Assembly (NCBI RefSeq): GCF_002257645.1
Contig: NZ_NQMO01000008.1
Span: forward strand, 1-64,000
DNA: 64,000 bases
Direction: 5' to 3'
Source of the DNA: Paenibacillus sp. XY044
Lineage (GTDB): Bacteria > Bacillota > Bacilli > Paenibacillales > Paenibacillaceae
Shown piece after piece: positions 15,001 to 24,238 of this stretch. The notes under the pieces were generated by a model. The model saw nothing but the letters and a program-made list of their open reading frames with translations. It made no database searches and was not told the origin of the DNA. Made by a program: the position numbers and the translations under genes. The first letter of the stretch is position 1, and every line of letters starts with the position of its first letter.

Positions 15001-16019
15001 AGCTGACCGGCCAGACCTGGGCATTTGACACCAGGCCCGTTCTGATCGGAAGCGCCGCCGTCGTCGGTCCCGATGAGGGACAGGGCCCGCTGTCTCCCGA
15101 TTTCGATTATGTGTACGACAATCTCGAGATCAACGAGAAGACATGGGAAAGGGCGGAGCGAAGGCTGCTTGAGCAGGCGGCCCAACTGGCCGTCATCAAG
15201 TCGGGACTGGACAAGGAACAGATCCAGTTCTATGTAGGCGGGGACTTGATGAACCAGATCATCAGCAGCACGTTCTCCGCCCGCAAGCTGGGCGTGCCAT
15301 ACCTGGGCGTTTTCGGGGCCTGCTCAACGTCCATGGAAAGCCTGGCGATCTCCGCCTTAATGGTCGACACGGGTGCCGCAGAGCGGGTAATGGCCGGTAC
15401 CGGCAGTCATAACTGTACGGCTGAGAAGCAGTTCCGGTACCCGACCGAATACGGCTCACAGAAGCCGCCGACCGCTCAGTATACGGTTACCGGGGCTGGC
15501 TGCGGCGTCATCGCCAAAGGCGGACAGGGCCAAGCCGGCCCGAGGATCGCCCGGGCGACCATCGGCAGGATCATGGACCTGGGGGTCAAGGATCCATTCA
15601 ACATGGGCGCCGCGATGGCGCCGGCCGCTGCCGATACGATCGCCGCGCATTTCCGGGATACGGGACTGACTCCCGATCATTATGACCTGATCGTGACCGG
15701 CGATCTGGCTTCGGTCGGTCTGCCGATAGCGAAAGAGCTGCTTGAGAAGGAAGGCTACCGGATGGATGAGACGAAATTCGGCGATTGCGGTCTCATGATT
15801 TATAACCGTCAGAAGCAGAAGGCCGTCCTGGCCGGAGGAAGCGGCTGCGGCTGCTCGGCGGCGGTGACCTACGGCCATTTGGTCAAACGGATGTTACAAC
15901 GCGAATTACATAAAGTGCTGGTCGTGGCGACCGGCTCGCTGCACTCCCCTTTGTCGGTTCAGCAGGGAGAGAGCATCCCGTGCATCGCCCACGCCGTGGC
16001 ACTGGAAATGGAGGGTTAA
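14997..16019 (+). CDS. spoVAD: Stage V sporulation protein AD
   Basis: A 340-residue thiolase-fold protein that binds dipicolinic acid and docks on the spore inner membrane. Typical segments: G-S-A-A-V-V-G-P-D-E-G-Q-G-P-L near the start, G-A-C-S-T-S-M-E near residue 108, and G-S-G-C-G-C-S-A-A-V near 280. Full length for the family. It starts inside the last codons of spoVAC (ATGA overlap) and is followed 3 bp later by spoVAE, indicating tight coupling of the three subunits. Confidence 0.97.
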   Translation: MKLTGQTWAFDTRPVLIGSAAVVGPDEGQGPLSPDFDYVYDNLEINEKTWERAERRLLEQAAQLAVIKSGLDKEQIQFYVGGDLMNQIISSTFSARKLGVPYLGVFGACSTSMESLAISALMVDTGAAERVMAGTGSHNCTAEKQFRYPTEYGSQKPPTAQYTVTGAGCGVIAKGGQGQAGPRIARATIGRIMDLGVKDPFNMGAAMAPAAADTIAAHFRDTGLTPDHYDLIVTGDLASVGLPIAKELLEKEGYRMDETKFGDCGLMIYNRQKQKAVLAGGSGCGCSAAVTYGHLVKRMLQRELHKVLVVATGSLHSPLSVQQGESIPCIAHAVALEMEG

Positions 16020-16022
16020 CCA

Positions 16023-16373
16023 ATGCAGTTTTTATGGGCATTTATTATCGGCGGCCTGATCTGTGTCATCGGCCAGCTCATGATGGACTTATTTAAGATG
16101 ACACCGGCGCATACGATGAGCACGCTGGTGGTCGCTGGTGCGGTGGCGGACGGTCTCGGCTGGTACGATCCACTCGTCAAATTTGCCGGCGCCGGCGCTT
16201 CCGTACCTATTACCAGCTTCGGCAGCTCGCTTGTTCACGGGGCGCTGTCGGAGCTGCAGAGGGACGGCTGGATCGGCGTCGTGACAGGCATCTTCGAGGT
16301 GACCAGCGCGGGGATATCGGCGGCAATCATCTTTTCGTTTATTGCCGCGCTGCTCGTCCGTCCCCGCGGGTAA
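16023..16373 (+). CDS. spoVAEb: Stage V sporulation protein AE (SpoVAEb)
   Basis: A 116-residue membrane protein with four hydrophobic stretches and the G-A-G-A-S-V-P-I-T-S-F-G-S motif shared with SpoVAC, consistent with SpoVAEb. It forms the membrane part of the dipicolinate channel with SpoVAC. Last gene of the operon, followed by a terminator. Confidence 0.95.
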   Translation: MQFLWAFIIGGLICVIGQLMMDLFKMTPAHTMSTLVVAGAVADGLGWYDPLVKFAGAGASVPITSFGSSLVHGALSELQRDGWIGVVTGIFEVTSAGISAAIIFSFIAALLVRPRG

Positions 16374-16430
16374 TTTCAATAAAATATGCCGCTTGCATTC
16401 TCTAGTTCAAACTGAAAACGGTTTGCTAAG

Positions 16431-16464
16431 AAACACCCCGGGATCGTGTATCCCGGGGTGTTTT
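16431..16464 (+). terminator. Terminator of the spoVA operon
   Basis: AACACCCCGGGAT pairs perfectly with ATCCCGGGGTGTT across a 5-base loop, followed by TTTT. Confidence 0.92.
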
Positions 16465-16752
16465 GGCGTTCATTTCTGCGGGTATGTGGGGGTATACGAG
16501 GATTTTAGGAAATGTGCCCAATATACTTTCTGTTCTTCCTTCATGTACAATGTAAAATATATACTTATAGAGAATGAACGAAAGAAATGAATGAATGTTA
16601 TTGGCCACTAATGGGCCGTGTTAACAGGAAATTCAATGCTAAACTTTAGTTCAATCTTTATATTTGTATTCAGCTATTTTACCGATCTTATCGATTTACC
16701 AGTGAACGCATCTGCGAGCATTCATTGATTACGAATCCTAGGAGGAACTGAT
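16465..16752. other. AT-rich intergenic leader of the moxR operon; no gene seen
   Basis: No open frame with a ribosome site or recognisable product is visible. The stretch is AT-rich and must hold the promoter of the moxR operon, but no -35/-10 pair stands out. TAGGAGG lies 7-8 nt before the moxR ATG. Confidence 0.5.
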
Positions 16753-17709
16753 ATGCCCGTACGCAGCGAATTTCTACACATTATTGCAGCAGTAAGATCC
16801 AATCTCGAATCTTGCATATTGGGAAAATCATTTGAAATACAGCTCCTTCTAACCGCTCTGCTAGCAGAAGGGCATGTTTTGATCGAAGATGTACCCGGAA
16901 CGGGGAAGACGCAGCTTATCAAAGCGCTCGCCCGGTCCATGAGCGGCGATTACCGGCGTGTCCAGTGCAACCCGGACATTCTGCCGAGCGATATTACGGG
17001 CGTTTCCGTGTTTCATCCCCGCGAGGAGCGGTTCTACTTCCGTCCGGGTCCGGTGATGACCAACATTCTTCTGGCCGACGAGATCAATCGGGCTACGACC
17101 AAGACCCAGTCGGCCCTGCTTGAAGTCATGGAAGAACGAAACGTGACGGTGGACGGCGAGACGTATGAGCTACCACGTCCGTTCATGCTGTGCGCCACTC
17201 AGAATCCGATCGACTTTGAAGGCACTTACATGCTGCCCGAAGCGCAGCTTGACCGTTTTATGATGAAGATCAGCCTCGGCTATCCCGACGCGGCCACGGA
17301 GAAAAGCCTGCTGTACCAGCACAAGCAGGGCCAGCCGGTGGACCGGTTGACTCCAGTGACGAACATGGATCAAATCGCGGAGATGCAGCATGAAATCCGC
17401 AGCATTTATATCGATGAGGCGGTGACGGACTATTTGCTGAGCATCGTCCGCCGCACCCGGGAGCATGCATCCGTCCTGCTCGGGGCCAGCCCGCGCGCTT
17501 CCTTGTCGTTCCTGAACGCTGTCAAGGCGTTCGCTTTCCTGCAGCAGCGGGAATATGTCCTTCCGGACGATATCAAGACGCTTGCACCTTATGTTCTCGC
17601 CCACCGCATCATCCTCCGTCCGGAATCCCGGCTCGACAACGTCAGTCCGGAATCCGTTCTGAAAAACATCCTTCAGCAGGTGCATGTGCCTGTGGCGATG
17701 GAGCGATAA
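16753..17709 (+). CDS. MoxR-family AAA+ ATPase
   Basis: A 318-residue AAA+ chaperone-like ATPase. Walker A (D-V-P-G-T-G-K-T) lies near residues 48-55, Walker B (L-L-A-D-E-I-N-R-A) near 106-114, and sensor 1 (C-A-T-Q-N-P) near 150. MoxR proteins act with DUF58/VWA-type partners in maturation or assembly of extracytoplasmic protein complexes. The next two genes, a DUF58 protein and a transglutaminase membrane protein, form the classic three-gene partnership, with no gap to the DUF58 gene. Confidence 0.94.
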   Translation: MPVRSEFLHIIAAVRSNLESCILGKSFEIQLLLTALLAEGHVLIEDVPGTGKTQLIKALARSMSGDYRRVQCNPDILPSDITGVSVFHPREERFYFRPGPVMTNILLADEINRATTKTQSALLEVMEERNVTVDGETYELPRPFMLCATQNPIDFEGTYMLPEAQLDRFMMKISLGYPDAATEKSLLYQHKQGQPVDRLTPVTNMDQIAEMQHEIRSIYIDEAVTDYLLSIVRRTREHASVLLGASPRASLSFLNAVKAFAFLQQREYVLPDDIKTLAPYVLAHRIILRPESRLDNVSPESVLKNILQQVHVPVAMER

Positions 17710-18957
17710 ATGATGACAAGGCTGCTAACCGGTATCCGATCCGGACTCAAAACCCCGAGATATTGGGCCGTGCTGCTCGTATGGGGCGCCAGCCTGTTCT
17801 ATGTTCTGTTTCAGGGCGGCAAGACGTCCCTGATGCTGTTTGTCATGATCAGCGTGATCGTCCTGTATTTGATTGTGCTCGGCATCAGCGGGGTCCGGCT
17901 GACGCGGGGAATGCGCCAGCTGTCTACTGAAAGGGGACAAGGCAACGTGCTTCACGCCGGCGAGCAGATCAAGGTCAGGCTTGATTTTTCGATTCCGGGA
18001 TTTTTGCCGATGCCCTATATTATCATCCGTGAAGTCATGAAGCGGCATAACGGAGATTCCTGGTCGTTTGAAGAAAGCGTCATCCCCAATTACAGGGGCA
18101 GCGGTACGTTGATGTTCCAAACACCGCCGCTGGAGCGGGGCAGATATTATTTTACCGAGACGGAATGCGCCAGTGAGGATATTTTCGGCTTTATCGAGCA
18201 TAAAGGCCACTTTCATGTGGCAGGCCAGTTTCGCGTGATGCCCCGAACCGTGTTTATTCCCGCCTGGAAGCTGTTCGACCGGAATTCCCCGCTTGCGGGG
18301 CCTCAGACCGCCTCGGCGGCTTCACGCAAAGAAACGACCCAGATTAACGGCGTTCGCGACTATGTGTACGGGGACCGGATTTCGCGGATTCACTGGAATG
18401 CCACCGCGAAGACCGGACAGTGGAAGTCCAAGGAATTCGAGTACGATTCCGTGCCGAAGACGATGCTTCTGCTTGACGCCACCAAGTCTCATTATGGTTC
18501 CGACGCACTGTTTGAGCTGGCCGTTTCCACGGCGGCCTCACTGCTCGAGTATGGCGGACGCGGCAGAATGAACATGGGCCTGGCTACCCTCGGCGACACG
18601 TTTAAATTGTTTCCTCCGAGCAGCGTGCAGGGAGACCGCCAGCGGATGATGCATCACCTGGTGGATCTGTCCGCCGACGGATACGGAAAGCTGCTCCCGA
18701 AGCTGGAGCAGAACGCACGATTTCTGCCTGCAGGGGCTTTCCTCGTGTTCATTTCACCGGCCAGCGGCCAGCAGGTACTGGACATTCTGCGCTGGGCCGA
18801 AACCCGGGGCATGAGCTCTTCGCACATCCGGATCAGCTCCGGGCGGGAAAAAGGCGTGGAAGGATGGGGTGCCATGCTCGCTTCCCGTGGAACTTTTGCG
18901 TGCAGCGTTAAATCGCTGAATGAGCTGCCGGCTGCTTTAGGGGGTGGAAGGGTTTGA
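17710..18957 (+). CDS. DUF58-domain membrane protein
   Basis: A 415-residue protein with two N-terminal membrane segments (about residues 15-55) and a DUF58 core around residues 215-300; the motif V-R-D-Y-V-Y-G-D-R-I-S-R-I-H-W-N-A-T-A is diagnostic. A VWA-like fold follows. It begins immediately after the moxR stop and its own stop overlaps the next start (TTGA), so the three products are made together. The function is not established; the family is thought to be a MoxR client or adaptor. Confidence 0.92.
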   Translation: MMTRLLTGIRSGLKTPRYWAVLLVWGASLFYVLFQGGKTSLMLFVMISVIVLYLIVLGISGVRLTRGMRQLSTERGQGNVLHAGEQIKVRLDFSIPGFLPMPYIIIREVMKRHNGDSWSFEESVIPNYRGSGTLMFQTPPLERGRYYFTETECASEDIFGFIEHKGHFHVAGQFRVMPRTVFIPAWKLFDRNSPLAGPQTASAASRKETTQINGVRDYVYGDRISRIHWNATAKTGQWKSKEFEYDSVPKTMLLLDATKSHYGSDALFELAVSTAASLLEYGGRGRMNMGLATLGDTFKLFPPSSVQGDRQRMMHHLVDLSADGYGKLLPKLEQNARFLPAGAFLVFISPASGQQVLDILRWAETRGMSSSHIRISSGREKGVEGWGAMLASRGTFACSVKSLNELPAALGGGRV

Positions 18958-21188
18958 TCAACTGGCTGTATTCGCTGCGCACCTCGTTATTCCGCACCTT
19001 GTCTTTGGTGTGGTTATGGATCATGGCGCTGCAGTGGATTTACTTTATGAACAACATTTGGTACAGCGAGACGACGGCGATCGTCATGATCAGCGTGACC
19101 GTCATCACGGCGATCGAAATCGTGCTGCCGATCAAGAGCATTTACCGGTACTTGCTGGAAGGCATCGCGGTGCTGTACATCCTTCACCGGGAGATGGTCG
19201 CCTACTGGATTTACTTTCCGGCAGGAAGCCTGCCGAACCGGATCCAGCAGTTTACGGGCAACGCGCTCCCGTACCTCGGTTTTGCCGTGGGCGCTTGGAT
19301 CCTGCTGCTGCTCAGCGCCAAGCTGGTCAACAATCAGCGCAGAATCCTCGTGTTCGCGGGCATGCTTATCATGGCGTTCTCCATACTGGATTCCTTCACG
19401 GTGTACGATTTATGGAAGGAAGTCGCCTGGACGGTGTTTGCGGCGCTCGGCTGGCTGGTCAGCGAGCATTTCCGCCGCTTCCAGCAGAAATACCCGCACG
19501 GCTGGCGTTATCTGCGGCAGTACCCGCTTAAGATGCTGCTGAACGTGGCGGTTATTTTCTCGCTGGTGTTTACGGTCGGCGTCAATATGCCGGATGTGCC
19601 GCCGTCACTGACCGATCCCTATACGGCCTGGGTCGGCATCCAAGGCGAGACGGCTGCCACAGCCGGCGTTGACGGAGATCCGGCTGAATCGGTGATTCGG
19701 ACATCTTCGGGATACAGCCGCAACGACAACAAGCTTGGCGGCGGGTTCAATTTTGACTATACGCCGGTAATGGAGATCAGCTCGGACCAGCGGAGTTATT
19801 GGCGCGGGGAGACCCGTAAGCTGTATACCGGCAGCGGCTGGGGGGACGAGCGCAATTCCGGCAGGGAGACCGATGAGGTGACGCCGGATGCGAAGCTTCC
19901 CGGGGAGGAACCGACGGCCGGCGATACGATGACGGTAAAACAGACGGTTACGATGCTGAGCGACAACCAGTATCCCGTTTTGTTCGGCGCGTATAACCTG
20001 TCCAAGGTAGAATTTGTCGATGACGGGAAGGACACCGGCAGCCTCCGCTGGAACAGCTCGCAATCCGAGCTTCGCTGGACTGCCGAGTCAAGGCGGGACC
20101 GTTATCCGAAAACCTATACGGTCGTTTCGGAGGTTCCGGTCGTTACCGAGGATGAAATCCGCCTGAAGTCGTTTGCCGACCTGTACGGCTTCCAAGGGAC
20201 CGAGGATGCATACCTGCAGGTACCGAACGATTTCCCGAAACGGACCCGCGATCTGGCAGAAGAAGTGACGGCTTCCGGAGAGACACCGTATGAAAAAATC
20301 GGTTTACTCCAAAACTATTTAACGACGCACTACACATACACCAACGAGCCCGACTTATCCAAAAAGGTCAGCCGCGATTTCGTGGACAGCTTCCTGTTTG
20401 AGATTAAGGAAGGATACTGCGATTATTTCTCGACTTCGATGGTGATGATGGCCCGTTCCCTCGGCATCCCGGCCCGGTGGGTCAAAGGCTATGCCCCCGG
20501 CCAGGTGCAGGGGAGCAGCGCCGACGTGCAGGTTCAAGGCGTGCAGGGCAGTTCGGACGCCGGCGTATATACGGTGACCAATGCCGATGCGCACTCGTGG
20601 GCGGAGGTCTATTTCGGGCCGTACGGCTGGATTCCGGTGGAAGCGACCCCGGGCTTCAGCATGCCGCTGCTCACGCATGACGCCCAGGCCCAAGATCCGG
20701 CGGAGCCGGAGACTCAGCCGGAAGTCGAGGAAGACCAGCCTGAGCAGACGCCTCAATCGGCAACGCAGAACCAGGAACGCGGACCCGTGTTGAAAGTGGT
20801 GTATGGAGCTTCCCTTCTCATCCTTGCAGCGTTTGCGGTGTATGTGCTGTGGCGGATGCGCCTGCAGCTCCGGTTTGGATGGCTCCGGCTTCGCACGGGA
20901 CAGAAGCTGTCTCCCGATCAGAAGGTGATCGTCATGACCGAACGGTGGATCAAGCAGCTGCGCCGAAGAGGACTGAAACGCGGCTCGGACGAAACGCTCC
21001 GGGAGTCGGTCAACCGCTGGGAAGGACGTTCTCCGGCGCTCGGTTCCTTCCTGGAACCGCTGCTCCAGCTGTTCGAGAAGGCGCGCTACAGTCCTTCGGC
21101 GGTGTCGGAATCGGAATGGAGAAGCGTTCATGCCCATGCCAAGGAATTGAAATCTGCGATGAAAAAGATACCGAAAAAAGCAGCGTGA
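18954..21188 (+). CDS. Transglutaminase-like membrane protein (TgpA/DUF3488 type)
   Basis: A 744-residue protein: six or so N-terminal membrane segments (to about residue 215), an extracellular part with a transglutaminase-like domain near residues 430-575, one more membrane helix around 620-642, and a C-terminal cytosolic DUF4129-like tail. The catalytic triad is visible: Cys in K-E-G-Y-C-D-Y-F-S-T-S, His in A-H-S-W-A-E-V-Y, Asp/Glu in the following P-V-E-A-T-P. Start TTG at 18954 behind GGGGGTGGAAGGG, overlapping the DUF58 stop. A Pro/Gln/Glu-rich linker precedes the last helix. Peptide or protein crosslinking at the cell surface is possible; substrate unknown. Confidence 0.92.
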   Translation: MINWLYSLRTSLFRTLSLVWLWIMALQWIYFMNNIWYSETTAIVMISVTVITAIEIVLPIKSIYRYLLEGIAVLYILHREMVAYWIYFPAGSLPNRIQQFTGNALPYLGFAVGAWILLLLSAKLVNNQRRILVFAGMLIMAFSILDSFTVYDLWKEVAWTVFAALGWLVSEHFRRFQQKYPHGWRYLRQYPLKMLLNVAVIFSLVFTVGVNMPDVPPSLTDPYTAWVGIQGETAATAGVDGDPAESVIRTSSGYSRNDNKLGGGFNFDYTPVMEISSDQRSYWRGETRKLYTGSGWGDERNSGRETDEVTPDAKLPGEEPTAGDTMTVKQTVTMLSDNQYPVLFGAYNLSKVEFVDDGKDTGSLRWNSSQSELRWTAESRRDRYPKTYTVVSEVPVVTEDEIRLKSFADLYGFQGTEDAYLQVPNDFPKRTRDLAEEVTASGETPYEKIGLLQNYLTTHYTYTNEPDLSKKVSRDFVDSFLFEIKEGYCDYFSTSMVMMARSLGIPARWVKGYAPGQVQGSSADVQVQGVQGSSDAGVYTVTNADAHSWAEVYFGPYGWIPVEATPGFSMPLLTHDAQAQDPAEPETQPEVEEDQPEQTPQSATQNQERGPVLKVVYGASLLILAAFAVYVLWRMRLQLRFGWLRLRTGQKLSPDQKVIVMTERWIKQLRRRGLKRGSDETLRESVNRWEGRSPALGSFLEPLLQLFEKARYSPSAVSESEWRSVHAHAKELKSAMKKIPKKAA

Positions 21189-21199
21189 CGGACTTTTTT

Positions 21200-21229
21200 G
21201 AAGGCGCCCTCCGGGCGTTTTCTTTTTTT
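21200..21229 (+). terminator. Terminator after the transglutaminase gene
   Basis: GGCGCCC-TCC-GGGCGTT stem followed by TTTTCTTTTTTT. Confidence 0.8.
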
Positions 21230-21250
21230 GTTCCGTCCGAACATAAGTTT

Positions 21251-21279
21251 TTTACTAACCACGCAGATTATGGTATAGT
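21251..21279 (+). promoter_or_regulatory. Sigma-A promoter of the yqeG operon
   Basis: TTTACT at 21251-21256 and TATAGT at 21274-21279 are separated by exactly 17 bp; the yqeG start follows 30 bp later. Confidence 0.6.
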
Positions 21280-21308
21280 TTGTCCTATGAAACTGAGGTG
21301 ACATCAAT

Positions 21309-21836
21309 TTGTTTGAAATGCTTATCCCGAAAATGAGGGTAAAAACGGTGTTTGATCTGGATTTGGAGCGGCTGTATTCGCAGGGATTCCGTGGAATCAT
21401 CACGGATCTGGACAATACGCTGGTCGGTGCCAAGGCTCCCTTGGCTACCCCCGAGCTAATCGCCTGGTTCGAAAAGGTGAAAAAGGCGGGATTCCAGCTT
21501 GTCATCGTGTCCAATAACCAAATGGCGAGAGTGTCGACTTTTTCCACCCCGCTGGATATCCGGTTTGTCCATGAAGCCCGCAAGCCGTCGAACGCGCCTT
21601 TCCGGAAAGCCATGCAGATGATGGGCCTGAAGAACGAGGAGACGATCGTGGTCGGCGACCAGATGCTGACCGACGTGTATGGCGGCAACCGGCTCGGCCT
21701 GTTTACTGTGCTGGTGCTCCCGATTTCCATTCAGGATGAAGGCTGGGGTACGCGCATCAACCGGCGTCTGGAGAAAATTGCGCTCGCACGATTGCGGAAA
21801 AAGGGATTATGGCTGGAGGAGGAACACCAACAATGA
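21309..21836 (+). CDS. yqeG: HAD-superfamily phosphatase YqeG
   Basis: A 175-residue HAD IIIA phosphatase. Motif I is D-L-D-N-T-L-V-G, motif II the S-N-N of V-I-V-S-N-N, and motif III V-G-D-Q-M-L-T-D-V. GAGGTG lies 10 nt before TTG 21309, while the first ATG is 19 nt away, so TTG is preferred. It heads the yqeG-yqeH-aroE-yhbY-nadD-yqeK-rsfS operon, the same order as in B. subtilis. The substrate is unknown; related eukaryotic proteins (GEP4) dephosphorylate phosphatidylglycerophosphate, but that activity is not assured here. Confidence 0.93.
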   Translation: MFEMLIPKMRVKTVFDLDLERLYSQGFRGIITDLDNTLVGAKAPLATPELIAWFEKVKKAGFQLVIVSNNQMARVSTFSTPLDIRFVHEARKPSNAPFRKAMQMMGLKNEETIVVGDQMLTDVYGGNRLGLFTVLVLPISIQDEGWGTRINRRLEKIALARLRKKGLWLEEEHQQ

Positions 21837-22960
21837 AAGACCCGATAGACGGCAGTCAGGCCGTAAAATGCAGCGGCTGCGGCATTGCCATCCAAACGGA
21901 GCAGCCCGAGCTTCCGGGATATACCCCGGAGAAGGCGATGGACCGGGATCCGGTCATCTGCCAGCGCTGCTTCCGGATTAAAAACTACAACGAGGCTTCT
22001 TCCGTTGCCGTCGACCAGGATGAATTCCTGCGTCTGCTCAGCCAAATCGGCGGGAAGAACGCGCTCGTTATTCATATTGTGGACCTGTTCGATTTTGAAG
22101 GAAGCCTTATTTCAGGCTTGCAGCGGTTTGTCGGCAACAATCCGGTCATTCTCGCCGTGAACAAAATCGATCTTCTGCCGAAGGTGACGAACTGGAACAA
22201 GTTGCGCAACTGGGTGCAGAAACAATGCAAGGAACACGGCCTCAAGACGGAAGAAATCGTCCTTTGCAGCGCCAAGAAAAATCAGGGCTTCGACCGCCTG
22301 CTGGACACGGTTGCCTCTTATCGCGGAGACCGCGACGTCTATGTGGTGGGGGCGACCAATGTCGGCAAATCGACGCTGATCAACCGGCTGATCCGGGATT
22401 ACAGCGATCTGGAGCAGGAGCTGACCGTTTCGCGTTATCCGGGAACGACCCTGGATATGGTCAACATTCCGCTCGACGACGGCCGCTTTATTATCGACAC
22501 GCCGGGGATCGTATACCCTTGGCGTTACAGCGAGCTCGTCACCCGGGAGGACCTGGGCGCAGTCATGCCGGACAATCCGTTGAAGCCGGCCGTATACCAG
22601 CTGAACGAAGGACAGACGCTGTTTTTCGGAGCCATGGCGCGGTTTGACTTTATTCAGGGAGAACGCCAGTCGTTTACCTGCTTTGTCGGCAGCCGAGTAG
22701 GCATTCACCGCACCAAGCTGGAGCGTGCCGATGAGCTGTATGCGGAGCATGCCGGGGAGCTGCTGTCCCCGCCGAACCGGGAGAACGTCGGGAAGTTGCC
22801 GGAATGGACGAGGCATGAATTCCGCATCAAACGCGGAACTCACATGGATTTGTTCGTTTCCGGACTGGGCTGGGTTAAAGTGAACAGCGACCAGGGAGCT
22901 CTGTGCGCCATTCACGCGCCGCGGGGAGTCAAGGTGCTCGCAAGGCCTTCTGTAATCTGA
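21833..22960 (+). CDS. yqeH: Ribosome biogenesis GTPase YqeH
   Basis: A 375-residue circularly permuted GTPase needed for 30S subunit assembly. An N-terminal zinc finger has C13-x2-C16 and C43-x2-C46. The GTPase motifs appear in permuted order: N-K-I-D (G4) precedes G-A-T-N-V-G-K-S (G1) and D-T-P-G (G3). AGGAGGAA precedes ATG 21833, which overlaps the yqeG stop by 4 bp; the upstream ATG at 21809 is rejected because it lies before this ribosome site. Confidence 0.96.
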   Translation: MKDPIDGSQAVKCSGCGIAIQTEQPELPGYTPEKAMDRDPVICQRCFRIKNYNEASSVAVDQDEFLRLLSQIGGKNALVIHIVDLFDFEGSLISGLQRFVGNNPVILAVNKIDLLPKVTNWNKLRNWVQKQCKEHGLKTEEIVLCSAKKNQGFDRLLDTVASYRGDRDVYVVGATNVGKSTLINRLIRDYSDLEQELTVSRYPGTTLDMVNIPLDDGRFIIDTPGIVYPWRYSELVTREDLGAVMPDNPLKPAVYQLNEGQTLFFGAMARFDFIQGERQSFTCFVGSRVGIHRTKLERADELYAEHAGELLSPPNRENVGKLPEWTRHEFRIKRGTHMDLFVSGLGWVKVNSDQGALCAIHAPRGVKVLARPSVI

Positions 22961-23017
22961 CGCTGCCTTTGAACGTTGCAAGAGCTGACAGCTGAGCAGC
23001 AGGGGAAAGGGGAAACC

Positions 23018-23890
23018 ATGAATTTGGCTAAACCGGATTTACTGAAACATACAGGGGAGCTGCTGCTGGGCGTCATCGGGGATCCGATCGCCCATTCCAA
23101 ATCGCCCGTGATGCACAAGGCGGCGCTGGCCGCGCTCGGCATCCCGGGCGCCTATGTTCCGATGCGGGTATCGCGGGAGCAGGTCGGAACGGCGCTGGAA
23201 GGAATCAAGGCACTTGGCTTTCGTGGAATCAACGTCACGATTCCACACAAGCTGGAGGTCATTCCGTTCCTGAACGACCTGGACGAAACGGCCCTGAAGA
23301 TCGGAGCCGTCAACACGATCGTGAATGACGGAGGCCACCTCACGGGGTATAATACAGACGGTATCGGCTACGTCCGTTCCCTCAAGGAAGAGGCCATTGC
23401 CGAGCTGCAAGGCAAAAACATTCTGGTGCTTGGAGCCGGAGGAGCCGCTCGCGGTATCGTTTACGCCTTGACACTGGAGCATCCGGACCGGATTTGCGTG
23501 GCCAACCGGACGGCCGATAAAGCCCAGGCGCTGGCGGCAGAATGGAAAGAGCTGGCGGACATCCGCGGGATTGCCATGGAAGGCATTCCGGCGATGCTCA
23601 GCGAAGTTGACGTGATCATTAATACGACATCGGTCGGCATGCATCCGCATACGGACGGCACACCGCTCGATTCGGATCTGATCCCTTCGGGAATCGTGGT
23701 CAGCGACTTGATCTATAATCCGCTTAAGACCAAACTTCTCGCTGATAGCGAGAAGAAGGGCTGCGTTATTCACGGCGGTCTCGGCATGTTTGTGAATCAG
23801 GGAGCATATGCCCTGGAATATTGGACCGGACTGCCCGCCCCGGTAGAGGCGATGCGCAGCGCGGTTCTGGCCAGCATGAAGGAATTATGA
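23018..23890 (+). CDS. aroE: Shikimate dehydrogenase
   Basis: A 290-residue NADPH-dependent enzyme reducing 3-dehydroshikimate to shikimate in aromatic amino acid synthesis. Seen: G-D-P-I-A-H-S-K-S-P near residue 19 (shikimate-binding serines), the catalytic Lys in T-I-P-H-K near residue 72, the Asn and Asp in V-N-T and Y-N-T-D-G, and the NADP loop L-G-A-G-G-A-A-R. AAAGGGG lies before ATG 23018; an earlier in-frame start lacks support. It sits between yqeH and yhbY exactly as in Bacillus. Confidence 0.96.
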   Translation: MNLAKPDLLKHTGELLLGVIGDPIAHSKSPVMHKAALAALGIPGAYVPMRVSREQVGTALEGIKALGFRGINVTIPHKLEVIPFLNDLDETALKIGAVNTIVNDGGHLTGYNTDGIGYVRSLKEEAIAELQGKNILVLGAGGAARGIVYALTLEHPDRICVANRTADKAQALAAEWKELADIRGIAMEGIPAMLSEVDVIINTTSVGMHPHTDGTPLDSDLIPSGIVVSDLIYNPLKTKLLADSEKKGCVIHGGLGMFVNQGAYALEYWTGLPAPVEAMRSAVLASMKEL

Positions 23891-23932
23891 TTATCGAATT
23901 GTACACTGATTATTAAGGAGTTTTGACACTTT

Positions 23933-24223
23933 ATGTTAACAGGTAAGCAAAAACGCTATCTCCGGTCCCAGGCGCATCATTTGGACCCGATTTTTCAGGT
24001 CGGCAAGGGTGGAACCAACGATCAGTTGATCCGTCACATCGTCGAGGCGATTGAGAAGAGAGAGCTGATGAAGGTCAGCGTCCTCAATAACTGCTTGGAG
24101 GACAAGCACGAGATTGCCGAAGAATTGGCCGAGAAATCGGGCTCCGAACTGGTGCAGGTCATCGGAAGCACGATTATTCTATATAAAGAATCCAAAGATC
24201 ATAAGCAGATTGAGTTGCCATAA
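23933..24223 (+). CDS. yhbY: YhbY-family RNA-binding protein (CRM domain)
   Basis: A 96-residue single CRM-domain protein. L-T-G-K-Q-K-R-Y-L-R-S at the start and V-G-K-G-G-T-N-D near residue 24 (the GxxG RNA-binding loop) define the family. It associates with pre-50S ribosomal particles. Start ATG with AAGGAG 13 nt upstream. Called yqeI in B. subtilis. Confidence 0.95.
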   Translation: MLTGKQKRYLRSQAHHLDPIFQVGKGGTNDQLIRHIVEAIEKRELMKVSVLNNCLEDKHEIAEELAEKSGSELVQVIGSTIILYKESKDHKQIELP

Positions 24224-24238
24224 GCGGGAGGGATCAGC